Positions 50,940-64,000 of a stretch of DNA of 64,000 nt are shown in pieces. The stretch comes from Phoronis australis. Lineage: Eukaryota > Phoronida > Phoronidae. The translations under genes and the position numbers were made by a program. The notes beneath the pieces were generated by a model. That model was not told the DNA's origin and made no database searches. It saw nothing but the letters and a program-made list of their open reading frames with translations. How positions within the stretch are numbered: the stretch's first letter is position 1; the number at the start of each line of letters is the position of its first letter. The stretch lies in NCBI GenBank assembly GCA_002633005.1, contig NMRA01000041.1, positions 563,294 through 627,293 of the forward strand, written 5' to 3'.

Positions 50940-53900
50940 TTCACCGACCTCTGCTGGGGCCAGTTAGAGACGTGGTCACCGACTACGTAAAACGCTGAAC
51001 AAACGACAAATTCTAAAGTGTAAGGTATGGTTTTGCTGGCGGCAGATTTTTTCGCTACGAATTCGAATAAAATCTTAAAAATGACATTCGACTTAAAGTC
51101 AAGAAGTTGTTTTTACAACTGAAAACAACTAGGCTGAAGTAAAAAAAAAATAAAAAAAATATGACCGGTCAATTGACAGTGTACACAGATTATACAATGG
51201 GGTTAGATACGTATACAGACCTTATGATGATAAATCCACTGAAATCTTTTGTGCGCAACATGACACTTTGCTTTGTAAAACGAGGCTCTAGCTTTACTTC
51301 ACCAGGCTCTGCTGCGGTGTGAGTTGTTGTACAGAAATTATTGAGAGTTGGGTTTTATTGTTGTCGCGTCTTGTGACTGGCTCCGTAACGGTGAAATCAC
51401 TCGTCGTCATGGCATCTGACGAGTTCATTTTTGTTGTGACATATTTTGTTGACATATAATTACAAAATAACTGTACTGCCAGTTTGCAAATAACATGTTT
51501 GATCATGAAATGCATTGTGTCTGAGTTAACGTAGTTATGCAAACTCCATAATGAATGTCAAAGCTTCTCTGATCATAAAAAATGATTTCCAGAACGAAGC
51601 TAATAATTCAGGAGTTGGCCAACATTTCCAAAATTTTGGCCACTTTCTGTCAAGTCAATCGAAGATGGCCTCTATCATTTTTTGTAAATTGAATGTGAAA
51701 ACCTATTGCAATCGTGGCAAAGAAACTTTTGGAGTCCAGTTTGCACGAGGTTACCTGTGTAATTTAAATTAGTTATTTTCGTGAGCAGTATTTTGGAAGG
51801 AATTGCCCGTTTAATTAGAGTTTAATACGTCGGTACTCTGCAGAAGCACGAGAAACATGCCGAGGAGATGCTCGTAAAATGACGTCGAGGCAAGAACTTT
51901 GGTTGTATTTTAGAATATGCTGCGAGAATATCTTTAGAGTTAACCCAAACTAAATCAGGGTCTTCTAGTGTTTTTTCCCAATTCTTTGAAACCGACGAAC
52001 ATTTGACAACCAGGGGTATTAAACTATCAGTGCCCTTGAATAAAATGTTTAGCCCGGGGACCCTTAAATGTAAACATGACCGTAACTCTTTTACGAAAAA
52101 GACAACAGCAGCGAGTTCTCCGTGGGTTGTAGGCCTAGACAATGTAAGTTGAGTAAGAATCGAGGGCTGCAGATTTCCTAGGTACGACGTTGTTAATACC
52201 CTGGGTAGACCACTATAAGTATATAAGTTTCACGCCACGCAACAAGCCGTTGACCTTCCGTGTCCGTCGTCATAGCAACCCTGCATATTAAAATAGATTA
52301 CTAACATGTACGCAGGTCATTCACACGTAAACTAACATAGTTTTATCTAAGTTATGTTCATAGGATTTCAAGCTTGAGAGTATTTTATTGTGCAGGGCAC
52401 AATATTTACCACAAGATGTCCTTGATTATATAAACGAAAATATTGGTTTACAGTTCGTTGACCGTGTAATCTGTTGCGTCACAACTTTTGTAGTTGGCAG
52501 GGCCGACCTGCGACGTAACCGTCCGCTTAGTGCCCTGCGGAGATCAGGGTGCCCAAAATAAGAACGTGGGCTATAACGAAATATCAGACCACTGACAAAT
52601 AACAAAATCAGTATCATCTTCACAATTATCTCGAGTTCGAAATTTTTAGTAAATTTCTTTAAGACCACTTTCACTTAAAATGAAAGTCCTGTAAAAGGGG
52701 CTTTTCCTTTTTGCTCAATATCGGAAAGGGATTAATAAAAGGAGTTACTCAAAGACACAAACGATGTGGCAGATAAAACGGCAAATAATGAAACAGGTTA
52801 CACAAAGACTCGAAGGGTATAGTATGACACACATAACAGCGATACTTACGTAGTCTTTCGCGATTTTTTAGTTGAAGAAGACCAAAAATAACGTTTGTAA
52901 TGGTTGTGCACGTAAATGAGCCGTTGATTTATTTACTTTGGGCGACGAACTCGGTGACCGGGAGGTACAAATCAGGCAACCGGTTTCCCGGTTATGCGAT
53001 TGAAACCCAAAAAAGAAATAGTCGCTATGACCAAGTAACAAGATTTTCAACCACTCTTAGTAAAATATTATTTAGCAAGACGTGGCGTTGTATACTGCGT
53101 ACTTAGCCAATCGCAACTATAAGTTCAGAAATTGAGACACTGAATGATGAAAATTTTTAGGTGAAACTTCTAATTATCTGCAGATTTCCAATTCTGCTGC
53201 TATCCGTTACAAGCAATGCAGCATCAACGATAATTTTTAAACTCAAACTTAGAGGCGCGCTACGTGCCGTTGTTTTCACAACAATGATTTCAAGTCAATC
53301 TTTCTGCTGTTCAGTCAATGGTCATTACTAATTGACTTGATGATACATGTCAGTGGCATCACACTGTTCTTAAATTCTGCGCACTTTTTTATTTTTACCG
53401 TCAATAAAATATGTACACACAATGCCGGTTCAAAATTCGTGTTCCCCGATGTTCGATCTATCCCGTGTTTTCCAGGCTCAGTGATCACTGGCTCTTTTAT
53501 AATTTGAGTGTAATTCCAAGTTTTCTTTATAACGGAGGGTCAGATTTTGTTGTTAGTTGTTTATAAAATCCTGTGGTCAAACCTTTACGTTCGCTGATGA
53601 ATATGAATTCGAGCATGTTTTGTTCGTGTTTTTTTAAACTATAGAATCTTGCCTTGAGAAGGGCGAATGTTCAACAATGACGATTATTCGAGATTTAGAA
53701 ACAAACTTCACAGTGGCGGCCTTCTCAGTCTCGTGACTATCAATCAAATGCCTTATCTAAAAGCCGAAATTTGCCAAATTAAATGCTAAAGAATATAGAA
53801 TTTTCTTTTATCGCTGGTTAGTAATACTAGCAGAACCACTGGGGGCATATTCATTGCTAAAACGTCCCCCCCCCCCGGTAAAAACTTACTTTAATTTTGG

Positions 53901-56090
53901 GTTCCTGCTGTTCTTTAGAAAGTGACCTACGCCACGATGGAGTTCAATAGCTGTGTAGCGGCTAGAAAAAATAGCCAAAATCACGTGTTCTCATTTTAAA
54001 TACACGGCAATATCTCCGTAGTCTCGCGAAGACTTGCTTTTCGAGCAAGGAATTACCCAGGTCGCCACTTATGTCAATGCAAACCCCCGAAAGACGTCGC
54101 TCGCGCATATGGGGCCATGCATTAAATGTACGCCAAGAAGTTACGCTGAACATTACGAGTAAAAGGATTACCAGGCTTTTTGACACGTCTATTTCCGGGG
54201 GGCACCGTGTCGAAGGGACCTGGACGGTGGAGGAACATCAAGACAGGTATTATCAGGCTCAGAGAGCTTAGTGGCACTGCAGACAATTTCTGTTTAAAAA
54301 TACATTTTTTCTGTTCATACAAAGTCAGATTCAACTTTGCGCGAATCCAAACATTCTAAAATTTGAGGATTTTCTTTTTGGACGGTCAAAATCACAAGTG
54401 TCAGCACTTCTTTAATGGATGCAATTGTATCTCATTGGTAAGTATTTTCTTAGTCGATACTTATTTCGCCGGCATTCAGAAGACAGAGCGACGGTGAAAC
54501 TGTCCTTGATACTATACGGTTAGTTACCAACAAAGTCATTTAACATCTAGTTAAATGATAGTCATTTGAGTGAAATCGCGATCTCAACATGTAGTGCTTG
54601 CCAAAATAAACAATTTTAGATGAAAACACATTGCATGTGTATTTTAGAACAATCCATGATTTTCAAAATATATGGAAACAGTTACCGTCATCAAAGCCAT
54701 GGGCGTACTTGTAGGCGAGCCTATTTTCGAAAATTCCATGTACACAGCTATACATGTATCTATAGCCACCAAGACTCATGTATTCTCATTCCCATACACC
54801 AGACCCCTAGTTAGGCCTACTATCAACAAAACTTTACGTTGTCTAACTAATTCCGTGAAGATGGGTTTTCCCATTATTGAAATGTGTTGCTAAGCTGAAT
54901 TGAGCATTGTTAATCAGGTATTTTGGCCATCACGATCAGTCGCTCATCATCATGAATGTTTTTGGCAGTCACGACAGAAGCACTGAGGCAACCATGCTGA
55001 AAGCTTTTCAGTGATCTTCTATAAAAAATAGATGAGCTGCTACGCTTAATAAACGTTTTCAGTTGCCATTGTAATCAGGTTTTGCGGTACTATAACAGTG
55101 TACCTTGATGTACAAAATTTCATCCATTTTAATGCCACTTACGAAGAGGTGAAATTAATCACCTAATACTGCCCCGTGTGATCACATGTCCCCCTATAGT
55201 GACATAACTTTCCATTTCTCAGTTGGACTATAGCCTACGTTCAGTCTGAAATAGGCTGAGGCATCCGCACGCTAGCTGCTGGAACGGAAACTAAAATCTC
55301 GGGATATGAGACTGAACTGAACGCTAAATAATCATAGGTTTTCCGCCTTATCTATAGTTTACCCACCCCACGCCACATTCTTACTTCTTCAGTGCTATTT
55401 ATACAACGCTAATGACCTTGACTTGCAAAAAATTTGATTGACCTCTAGCTGTTGAGCCGTCAAATTAGTTCGTCACCGTCGAATGCCGTTCAAATATTTG
55501 CAACGCGACACGGGCGAAGAACGCAGAACACCAAGTCACCTGCAAGATTAGTTGCCATTCCTTGTAAAAAAGTTTCGTTAAATTTCGCGGGAATCCGACT
55601 GTTAACTGAAGATTGCTGACGGTATGTATGCATGTAGTTTCACTTTCAACCAATCTATAGATGTAATCGCGTAGCCTACGTTAGCTTGGATCTCGTACGT
55701 CATAAGTTAATCCAACTCCGGTCATCCCCACGGCCATAAGCATTGCAATTAGACAGGCTTGCATTGAGTGTAATGCGAATAACTTGTAAATACTGTTTTC
55801 CAAGTTTTGTTACATGTGTAATATCGCTTTATTTACTACTTAATACACAGTTCTCATGTAATTTACAGGTTTAGCTAATGAAAATATACGGATTTTTTCT
55901 GATAAAAAACGTTGTTGAACTATATTTTTGTATAGTATGACCTAAAAGTATGGGTCTATAGAAAATGAATTCTTGTGTAGGTGATAGACTGCATATAAGC
56001 AAGATACGACTGTAGTGCCCCAAATGATGCAGTAGGATATTCTTGAACTCGTTAAAACAAGCCACAAAGCCGTGTCTATCCAGGAGTTTC
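50940..56090. other. No supportable gene
   Basis: AT-rich spacer. Two minus-strand frames (51822-52142 and 52426-52674) were considered. The second has a basic N-terminus and a hydrophobic stretch, but neither has a recognised domain. A run of ten C (53867 region) is present. Confidence 0.4.
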
Positions 56091-56105
56091 AAGGACATGG
56101 CTTCT

Positions 56106-56151
56106 CGGTCTGTGCTTACATGTATAGAGGAATGTAGCTTAGCACAGACCG
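56106..56151. repeat. Short perfect-stem hairpin
   Basis: CGGTCTGTGCT and AGCACAGACCG pair perfectly, and ACAT/ATGT extends the stem around a loop of about 10 bases. Confidence 0.6.
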
Positions 56152-57509
56152 TAGGCTTTCCCTGTAGGTTTCCTCAGTAGGTTTTCAGCGGGTCAGCCCT
56201 AGTGCACGCCAATATTAGCCTGTAGAACTGTTCTGGAAAGTGACCTTGCTCTGAAGAAACAAACAATAAAGATGTGGAATCTCTAATAAGTTTAAATCAG
56301 ACGCAATGATTGCTAACTTTGATTTCATTCAGAATTGTTTTGTCAAGGACTCGTATTATCTGTAGCATGGGGTTACTCGACTTTTTTGGCGAGGGACGCA
56401 GCCGTCTGCCACATACAGATTTCAGGAATATGCGTTGTTGGAACTGGAGAGCCGCGCGGTCTGGGAGTGCTACCGCATGCAGTTTTGATACCTTATGGTC
56501 AGGTAGTGGAGATCAAAAAATTGTACACGGCACTGTTTCCCTCCCATGGTATACAGAAAAGAATCACAGATTGTTCTAAAGATGTACGGACACTTCAAAT
56601 GACAAATTAACCAATATGTTGTTCATTAACACAAGAACAAGATAAGGCACTGGTTGAAATTCATAAAGAGGTATTCAAAATGGAATTTAGTCTTTAAAAC
56701 AAAATAATTGCATTCTTTTTTTAATACAAGTGCTACAGTGACTTCTGCCTATTCTAGCTTCCCCAGGTCATCGCACAAGTTCAAAAGACACACACTCTTG
56801 TTTAGGCACACAATGCGACAGCTGTCCAATATTCATTGCTGAACGAGCATAAACATAGGAACTTGTAACGTACATTTATTCCCGTATCTTTGGTCCAACA
56901 CATCGGTTATTGTAATCACGGTTTCAATTGTTTGTTTAAACCCATGACTAGCTTTATTCTTCGGGTGTGTCTCAAGTTTCGAAAGTTAGATACAATTTTA
57001 AATATATGCTTGTGAGATTAATATTTTAAGTTTTGACCCTGGTTATGACCGTTTTATGAGTGTTGGGGCTGATATACAACAGCGTAGTCATGTGTGTGGC
57101 GAAGACACGTTGAGCAGTGAGTGACAATATGAACACCACCAAAAATGAACGACCTCTGAAGATCTTAGCTTCTCCGCAAACAAATGTCCGGCAAACTTAT
57201 AAAAAAGAAGTTAATTTTAATTGGATATTGTCAGATTGCGCTTCAGTTGTTGGCTTTGGAAATTTTTTAAAGAATCTTTTAAGTTTGTTAAGCTTGGTGG
57301 TACATTTGTGAGGCAAATCAAAAGTGAAGGTAAAGGTATGCAAATGAATATCTGGGTGCATGATCTCAGTGACGTCACTAAAAGTGAGACGATTCTCCAT
57401 ACTGGCAGCACACTTCTGAAAATAATTCCAGATCTTGTTTCAGAGGGTGCAGCCACACAAAAGTCGTTCGAACTCGGTGAATCCATCTAGAGTCGTGTAA
57501 CTAGTGGTC

Positions 57510-57730
57510 TCAATTTACATAAATTATGCAAATGTATGGTGTAATGACCTGCATACTGGTTTTGTTAAATTCACTGACCACAAAACCATGTGTGCAAATA
57601 TCAAAAAATATATGTAGCGCCCGAATGAAATTATCGTGAACAGAAACAGGATTTTAAATAACGGAGGCCATTAATTGCATAAGTTATGCAAATTTACCAC
57701 GCAACAATCTGTAAACTGGTTTCATTTAGA
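57510..57730 (+). repeat. Two-copy diverged repeat with octamer motifs
   Basis: CATAAATTATGCAAATGTAT and CATAAGTTATGCAAATTTAC lie about 155 bp apart. Both are followed by a matching segment ending ACTGGTTTY. Each contains ATGCAAAT, the POU-factor octamer. It may be a repeat rather than a control element. Confidence 0.55.
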
Positions 57731-58064
57731 AACAAGACTGGGTGCACCTAGGCACGAATTTAAACAAAAACCTTATACTACCAATCTTTTCTAGACACCT
57801 ATTTCTGGCTACTGGACTGTAATGGCACGTTAAACTTCTTATGACATGTTTTGAGTTACCAGTAGCATTGCGCGGGAAAATTATCGTTCTCAAACCAATG
57901 AGATAATTAGGATGTAGCTCATTGTCTCCAACACCGAGTCCTTTGTTTGCCATTCTCGCGTGCATACAACGCTCGTGGCAGCTCACTGCACGCGCTTGCT
58001 TTCTCAGCAACGTGGTAACCATAGATTAAAAACTTGTCAGGTTATGTATGACCCAAGGAAAACT

Positions 58065-58310
58065 GTCCACATTTGACTAACTTGGAATGTCATATCTCAG
58101 AAATTGATGATCGCCAGAATTCGTATACAACTTTCAGAGATTTTGCTTGATACAAAATGGTTTTAGGAATTGTTTTTAAGTGTTCTACTTTTTCACGAGG
58201 GGCTATAAAAGGACGATTTCCGTGGAAAATTCAAAATTTGATTATTTAGAAAACTGTAACCGTGTTTTCGAGATTTCGTCCTGAACATTTTCATCAGATG
58301 AGAGTTGGCT
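58065..58310 (+). repeat. Interspersed repeat family R2, copy 2
   Basis: Shares ACTTGGAATGTCATATCTCA, an ACTTTCAGAG block and GAGATTTCGTCCTGAACATT with copy 3 (59440-59670), and is looser with copy 1 at 46 kb. Confidence 0.6.
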
Positions 58311-59439
58311 AGTATATTATTGATACCGTTGTTTTGCTATATATATGTCACCAGGTGGCAAGAAAGTCTAGTTCATTAAGTCGACCCACAAAGCACCTGT
58401 CGTGAAAATCGACATTTCATGTGTACGCTTGGAGGGCACTATTGGTGCTCTTCCGTGGTAGGCCCTTGGGGGCAATAGCTTCCAGCCCCTAGCCCCTTGT
58501 CCTTTGATAAGTCACTTCCCATGGGCATTTTTAGGTAAATCAAAACTTTTCGGAAAATGCCGTACCCCGGCCGTTTCAGATAGCGAAATGGACATTTATG
58601 CTCGTCCGGATAGCTTGATAGTTCGTTGGGATATCCTTAATAATGCGCAGTTTCTATTTAGACTAAGTTTATTTTGCAGTCAAGACCACTTGTTTTGTTC
58701 AGTGTTCAGCCACGTACAATGACCATAGGCATGCGGAACTCTTTCATTCGGAAACACTATTACCTGGGTGTTAAACGCATGGTCGACTACTATAAAGTCT
58801 ATAAAGTCAAGAATGAATATGTCCTGGCCGGGTCTTGGCCGTCTGCATAAACTTTTGTTGTGCTCATAGTGGACAAGTTCTCTTCTGTAAATGGAACATA
58901 GAAGGTAGGCATCAAAATGAAATAAAACTTCACGCCTTTGTACACGAACCCGTTCAAAGCGATCAAAACACTCAAGAGAACGCGACTTACGATGAGCGGT
59001 AAGTTTCGAGAACTACAAGCGGTTAGATTAAAGCCCGTAAATGTCTTAGAAAATCAGATGTCGAACTTTGAAGCAGCTATGTAGACAATTTAATTTCTTA
59101 TGAATGAATTAATAATTAAGTTGAATTGTCCGGAGGAACGCAGCACACGACTGAGGACGATCGGCTGCCTACTGCAGTCAGTCTTACCACTTTACTGTAC
59201 AGCTTTGATACCATACACAGGCCGCGTGTTATAGGACCATTACCGGTTTTACGGCTCAAAAGCGAATATTTGGAATTATTGAAGTTATTAGCTTTGACTG
59301 GAGCTACGAAACAACAAAATCTGTTGTGATTTTATGATTTTAGTACACACTACCTATTCTCGCCGTTTTGTGCCAGACATTCTCTGAAGTCAGACAAGTT
59401 TAACTACGCTCAAACTTACGTAGAACCTTAGAAAACTTC

Positions 59440-59670
59440 CAAAATCGGATTACTTTGGAACATCATATCTCATAAATGGCTTATCGGATCCACATGAAAC
59501 TTTCAAAAGCCATGCTTTAGTACGCAGTGCTCTCCAAAACTTTGTGAAGAATTCTTTTTGAAAAGTTCCACTTGTATAGACAAACTAAAAATTGCATAAA
59601 ACGATATGCTAACTGTAAGTCCATTTTTGAGATTTCATCTTGAACATTAATATCAAGCGAGATTTGGTCA
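59440..59670 (+). repeat. Interspersed repeat family R2, copy 3
   Basis: Shares ACTTTGGAACATCATATCTCA, ACTTTCAAAAG and GAGATTTCATCTTGAACATT with copy 2. No coding content. Confidence 0.6.
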
Positions 59671-60552
59671 TGTTATATTTTTCTTGCTGTCAATGCACCT
59701 CTCCCTTTGCTAAAGTTTACTAAACACTCCACATGGTTATGTGACTCAGTTGGTTTTAAATCAAACATAAAATTCTCCATGCTTTCTACTTTCAGAAAAA
59801 ACAGTATAGTTGTACTCACGGGTCTGTCAATGATGTCATGCATAACCTAAATACTCTGGTAAATACCGATTGGGGTTTAGCTCCACTAGTAGCAAAGAGC
59901 TAGGCTGCGACCGCGTGGGCTGTAGGTTCGCCATCCAAGCTGGTGTTGATCTCAGACAATCAATTTTCTTGCCCATAATGCCTCTCTGAAGTGAAGTGAT
60001 ACCGAACGCATGCTCTGTGGGAAATATGGTATTCGCGGGATTCATGACAAAAAAAGGCCAGGGTTTTCAAATATACCTCCAAACTCGGTTTTGAGGGTTA
60101 TCAGGGGGTTACAAAGCATTATATTATTCAGAGAACTGGATGGGAAAGTCGTTTTTAGCCTCTGTTAATAAGCCAAAACCGGGCTAAGTAACGTTTTTAA
60201 GGATAGTATGTTGTTCGTTCTGAGGAAGGCCATCAAAGACTAATCTATAGCAAGACTAACCAGATTAGAAACCGCCATTGTTGTTTTCTGATTGTAGCGA
60301 CACCTAGCGATCAGGTGTTATGAGGAAGCACGCGAGACGTTGCCACTCATGTTCAATTTTGTCAAATTAAAATTTGGAAATACTTTTGGTTTAAAAATTT
60401 TGAGAATTTAAAATACAAGCGGTATATTGAAAAAATATGCACATAGGCGTAAACTTGAGTAAATCAAGAAAAAATGAGGGCAGCAACGCCATTGAAAATT
60501 TCTGGTGGTGACCGGGTGAAAGCGGGCGATTGGGGGGGGGGGGGGGGGGGTC

Positions 60553-60597
60553 NNNNNNNNNNNNNNNNNNNNNNNNNNNNNNNNNNNNNNNNNNNNN
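60553..60597. other. Assembly gap (45 N) after a poly-G run
   Basis: A G-run of about 19 bases ends at 60550, followed by TC and 45 N. The homopolymer probably broke the assembly. The gap lies just upstream of the P450 gene and could hide its first exon. Confidence 0.95.
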
Positions 60598-60728
60598 CGA
60601 TGCATAGAATGATTTTCACACGTTTCATATTGATATTATGTAACCGAATTTACTTTTCCCAGCTTCATTGATTATGCCGACGCAAATGACAAAGAGAAAG
60701 AAGAGACGCCCGTTGCTTGAATAACGCC

Positions 60729-62481
60729 ATGGTTAAACCGTGGAGCCTGATGCCTGGTCCGAAGGCGTACCCCATCTTCGGTTCCCTTCTAAGATATTCC
60801 CGGTTTGGTGAGTTACTACATCAAAGAGTACACATGCCTCTGTTAGTTTACTTCTTGCGTTTTGAAGGACCTTAATCAATGGAATTTATATTGCGAGCAA
60901 TAATTTTTGCACTCAGGAAACATGAAACGAGCTCACTGGCACACATAACAAAACTACAAGGTATCTACACGTATATATCAGTTGCAGGGACACGATGGGT
61001 AATGAAATATTCATAAAAATAACTAGAGCTTAACATAAGAGGGTTTTTGTTACGAAATGTTTTATGGTGACCAAACACTTCTGAATCAACTTAACAAGCA
61101 TGAATGTGTATAGAGTAGAACATATTTTCCCTTTCTGCAGGCAAGTTTTCCTTTGATCGAATGCACGAGTCTAAAATGGACGGATTTCAAAAGTATGGCA
61201 AAATCTACAGAGAACAATTTGGACCAAGTACCATTGTTCAGTTATTCGACCCAGCCGACATCTGCCGTGTATTTCGAGCTGAGGGCAAGTACCCTAACAG
61301 ACCCGTGTTGCCCATCGTGAGTGCAGCAATAAAAAGGGGCGACTTCAACCGAGGTATTGGCCACACGTGAGTACACATACAATCGCTTTTTGATGGTCAT
61401 ATGATTGAAAGGGGCGCTTGAATCGGATTCTTAAAGCTCTCATTATCAACCATTGCTTGTAACTGAAATTTCTGCAAACAGGAAAACCGGCCATATTTAG
61501 AGACTGCCTCCATGGAGGCATACGGAGCAGCTTGTGTAGAGTATTAATGTGAGGATTTCCCAAAGCTGTCACTGCAGGTTGAAAACTGTCCAAATGTTGT
61601 ATTTTTCTATTTACAGTTTTATTTTTCTGTACTTTCAACGTTTGCTTAACCTGCTACGCCGCAACGCTAAAATGCTACGCTTTTTAACATGCTCCAAAAA
61701 TCTCACCCCTGTTTCCGAAAAAATGTTTAATCGTAAAATATAAAAAGGGTATATACGTACGCAGTTTCCTCAAAACCGCTCATTAAAAACACCACAAAGT
61801 CTAATACTTTGCTTGCTGCTCTGATGTAAACTCGGAACTACGCCAGGGAGAATAATAGGTAAAGTAATATGTAGATAGTCTCGAGCACAAAACTGTTCTT
61901 AGTACATTTCACCCGTTGATCTGGATGAAGCCGGGTGAGCGTGTAGGTAGCATAAAGAGGAACGCTGTTTAGAAAACTAAAATGTGTGATTTTTCGTGGG
62001 TGGTTGCACTGATAAAGCTTATCTTGTGCGATGCAGTCACGATACGACAGAAATATAGGCCGTGTGCCGTAGCTCCAGTCTTGTCATAGAAATGTGCAAG
62101 TTTGAACATGTGGACGTTTTACTTTTATCAAATACGATAGTTTGTGATATCAACTAAAGACCTCAAAACAAAATTACCCCAGAATGTGATCACAGAAATG
62201 TTTTTGTAAGCTTCCTGTGGCCCACGCCCTAGAAAAACCAAGTGAGCTCGACAATTTCTCTACAGTTTCGTCACATTTTCTGTGCAGAAATGGTGAGGAA
62301 TGGCACCGTCTCCGTCAATCTGTTAACAAGTTGATGATGTCAGTAAACGCGGCTAGTTCTTACTTACCAAGACAAAACGAAGTGGCAGACGACCTTGTGA
62401 CGTTGCTTAGAAACGCTAGAGATGACGGTACTTGTGAGGTTAAGGACGTTCGTCGAGAGATAATAAAATACACCATTGAAG
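60729..62481 (+). CDS. Cytochrome P450, mitochondrial clan, 5' part only
   Basis: Three exons: 60729-60807, 61141-61366, 62288-62481, phases consistent, 166 residues, then a GTAAAT donor. MPGPKAYPIFGSLLRY is the proline-rich hinge that follows the targeting segment of P450s. KYGKIYREQFGPSTIVQLFDPADICRVFRAEGKYPNRP and NGEEWHRLRQSVNKLMM match mitochondrial-clan enzymes (CYP11/24/27 type), which oxidise sterols and related lipids with adrenodoxin. The I-helix, ExxR and haem-cysteine regions lie beyond the window, so activity cannot be judged. The ATG at 60729 gives no obvious mitochondrial presequence. The true N-terminus may be in an upstream exon, possibly within the N gap. Exact family not assignable. 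Confidence 0.85.
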
Positions 62482-64000
62482 GTAAATACAAAATATTGAA
62501 AACATGACAAGGAATTGCCGAAGAGCAACACTTTATAATTTTATTCAATTAACTAGGAATTTTCAGTAGAATGCGACCTGTTTTTTAACGATATGACGTT
62601 GTACAAGGCAGCTGAAACGAAGGAAGCCACGGCATCCCTCGCTGGTTCCCTACGTGCCTAGCCAACTACTGACCGCCTAGCGGCACGCAGGGGACCAGTG
62701 AGGGGTATCCCAAAAATGAAACAAAATATGAGTTTCAATTAATGGTTTTACATGGACTTAATGGCATTTTTCGTAATTCAGGAATCTCAAACTTTGCTTT
62801 ACAGAACACAAATGGTAGACGACTTGCCTCCTTTCTTCCAGTTTTCAATCACCGTCATTGTGTTGTTCGCACGTCTGTCTTTGGTTGGAATTCTTCCGGT
62901 TCCGTCTTCGTCATCGAATGCCGTCTGATCAGTACTATAGCTCTACATTGCCCAGTTTATCTGGCACAGCAACTTTGAAATTTCACGAACATTTCACTGT
63001 CACCTGTGTTGCATGGGCGCCGCAGCATTGAAAAAAGTGTGAGGGCTATAGCCCCCCTGTGGTGCACCGCCCATAGACCAAGGGCTGCGCAGCCGCACTG
63101 AAAAAAGGTCGGCGGGCTTATAGTCCCCCCCAGCCCCCTATGGTGCGCCGCCCATGTGTTGAAAAATTCTCGATACCTGCTCAACTGATAGCGCAAGTTC
63201 GGTTCAAAAATGGTCTCGACAATTTTGTTATCTAAATTAATTGGAGCCAACTGCTATCTCATTATGCAAAACAAACTTTGGGTGTACTGGTTCAAATAAA
63301 TAACCATTATTTTCCAGCAAAATCATTTGTTGATAGGGAACTGGTATTTCCGATTTTTTCTGGAATCCCTGTGTTAACATGTAGGCTGACCCAAGGATGC
63401 TTGTTTCCGCCGCTGACTTTTGTGAACAACAACACAGAAAAAATGCAATTCTGTAGCCGGGGACAGAACACGTAGCCGACTTAGATAAGCACATAACCTG
63501 GAACACATGACTTGCAATTGAGTTACCTGTACCGGAAACAAAAAATAAACACAAAATACAAACAAACAAAAAAACACAGCCAACTTAGCGGCAAAGCCAG
63601 TGTCCCATCTAGCCCTACTGGATGCAGATATTACTGCCCCTGCGAGCACAAATTATTGGATTAGATGCATATTGGCTTAGCCGTTATGTCGCTTGTGACA
63701 CGTACAGCTGAGTACCAAATTGAGTTCTTAAAATTCCCCGTACATACAGAATTGTATACTAGTGGCCTTCTCTGGTTTTCTGGTAAACCAGATTAACCTT
63801 GGTTTCATTACCGACTCAGTTATCGACGCAGGCCAAATCTTCTCTAAAAGCCTTCTACGGTCGCTGACATCCGTTACTGGTATGCTGCGTTGAGTATTTC
63901 CCCAAAAAATCTTGAGTGCACGGCAGAATCTTTCAAGTTGCAATCAGGAAACTGATTGAGTCAGAAAGTTCTACAAAATGTTTTTGAATTGGTTAATATT
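62482..64000 (+). other. P450 intron, continues past the window
   Basis: No further P450 exon found. It holds a MITE (63012-63156); otherwise only short random frames. Confidence 0.5.
63012..63156. mobile_element. CATGGGCG MITE with 5-bp target duplication
   Basis: Starts CATGGGCGCCGCAGC and ends GGTGCGCCGCCCATG (inverted ends), flanked by TGTTG on both sides (63007-63011, 63157-63161). The interior is a two-unit repeat, each unit with CACTGAAAAAAG or CATTGAAAAAAG, GGGCTATAG or GGGCTTATAG, a C-run and GGTGCRCCGCCCAT. A third, truncated copy lies at the window start. Confidence 0.75.

Noticed and set aside
51822-52674. Two minus-strand frames resembling a type II membrane protein with a downstream exon
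   Set aside because: The hydrophobic stretch near the start is suggestive, but no donor-acceptor pair joins them cleanly and no glycosyltransferase motif can be placed.
56310-56610. Overlapping plus-strand frames of about 90 codons
   Set aside because: Two frames compete, neither has a family motif or splice signals.
57117-57490. Overlapping plus and minus frames
   Set aside because: Four frames are open at once; no domain, and flanking DNA is repeat-like.
59880-59945. tRNA-like B box (GTAGGTTCGCCATCC)
   Set aside because: The rest of the cloverleaf cannot be formed.

Overview
This is animal nuclear DNA: AT-rich, intron-dense, with GT-AG introns of roughly 0.3-5 kb and many small non-autonomous transposons, MITEs and minisatellites. 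No bacterial or organellar feature is present. Gene content and repeat style suit a marine invertebrate deuterostome (hemichordate, amphioxus or echinoderm), but the taxon is inferred, not proven. The assembly comes from a very heterozygous individual. At three single-N joins (10873, 12735, 22550) the sequence after the N repeats sequence before it at near-allelic identity, with only synonymous exon differences among those compared, so both alleles were placed in tandem.

Layout. (1) About 1.5-23.6 kb, + strand: SNX29-like sorting nexin (RUN, coiled coil, PX). Twenty exons keep one reading frame once the duplicated exons are discounted. (2) 23.6-30.8 kb: SNX29 3' UTR and gene-free DNA holding an 862-bp TTAA-flanked inverted-repeat transposon with THAP-domain remnants, and a 224-bp MITE. 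(3) 30.8-33.5 kb, - strand: Josephin-type deubiquitinase (JOSD1/2-like), three exons. (4) 33.5-38.4 kb: spacer between divergent genes, with a promoter-like patch and a 24-bp minisatellite. (5) 38.4-48.2 kb, + strand: GTPBP1, ten coding exons. (6) 49.0-50.4 kb, - strand: an unrecognised candidate gene with a convincing first exon. (7) 50.4-60.6 kb: no supportable gene; interspersed repeats, hairpins and a 45-N gap. (8) 60.7-62.5 kb, + strand: first three visible exons of a mitochondrial-clan cytochrome P450 that runs off the right edge.

The genes do not form one pathway. The clearest relationship is the head-to-head JOSD/GTPBP1 pair, which matches the adjacent divergent JOSD1-GTPBP1 arrangement at human 22q13.1 and suggests very old microsynteny. 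The most unusual structure is in SNX29: a 66-bp tandem array that begins in an exon and recopies its 5' splice site, giving five in-frame candidate donors (three GT and two GC type). Other exon-edge tandem duplications occur at 19.6 kb and 20.6 kb, and a further array starts just after a donor at 42.3 kb. I found no wholly new multi-gene system.
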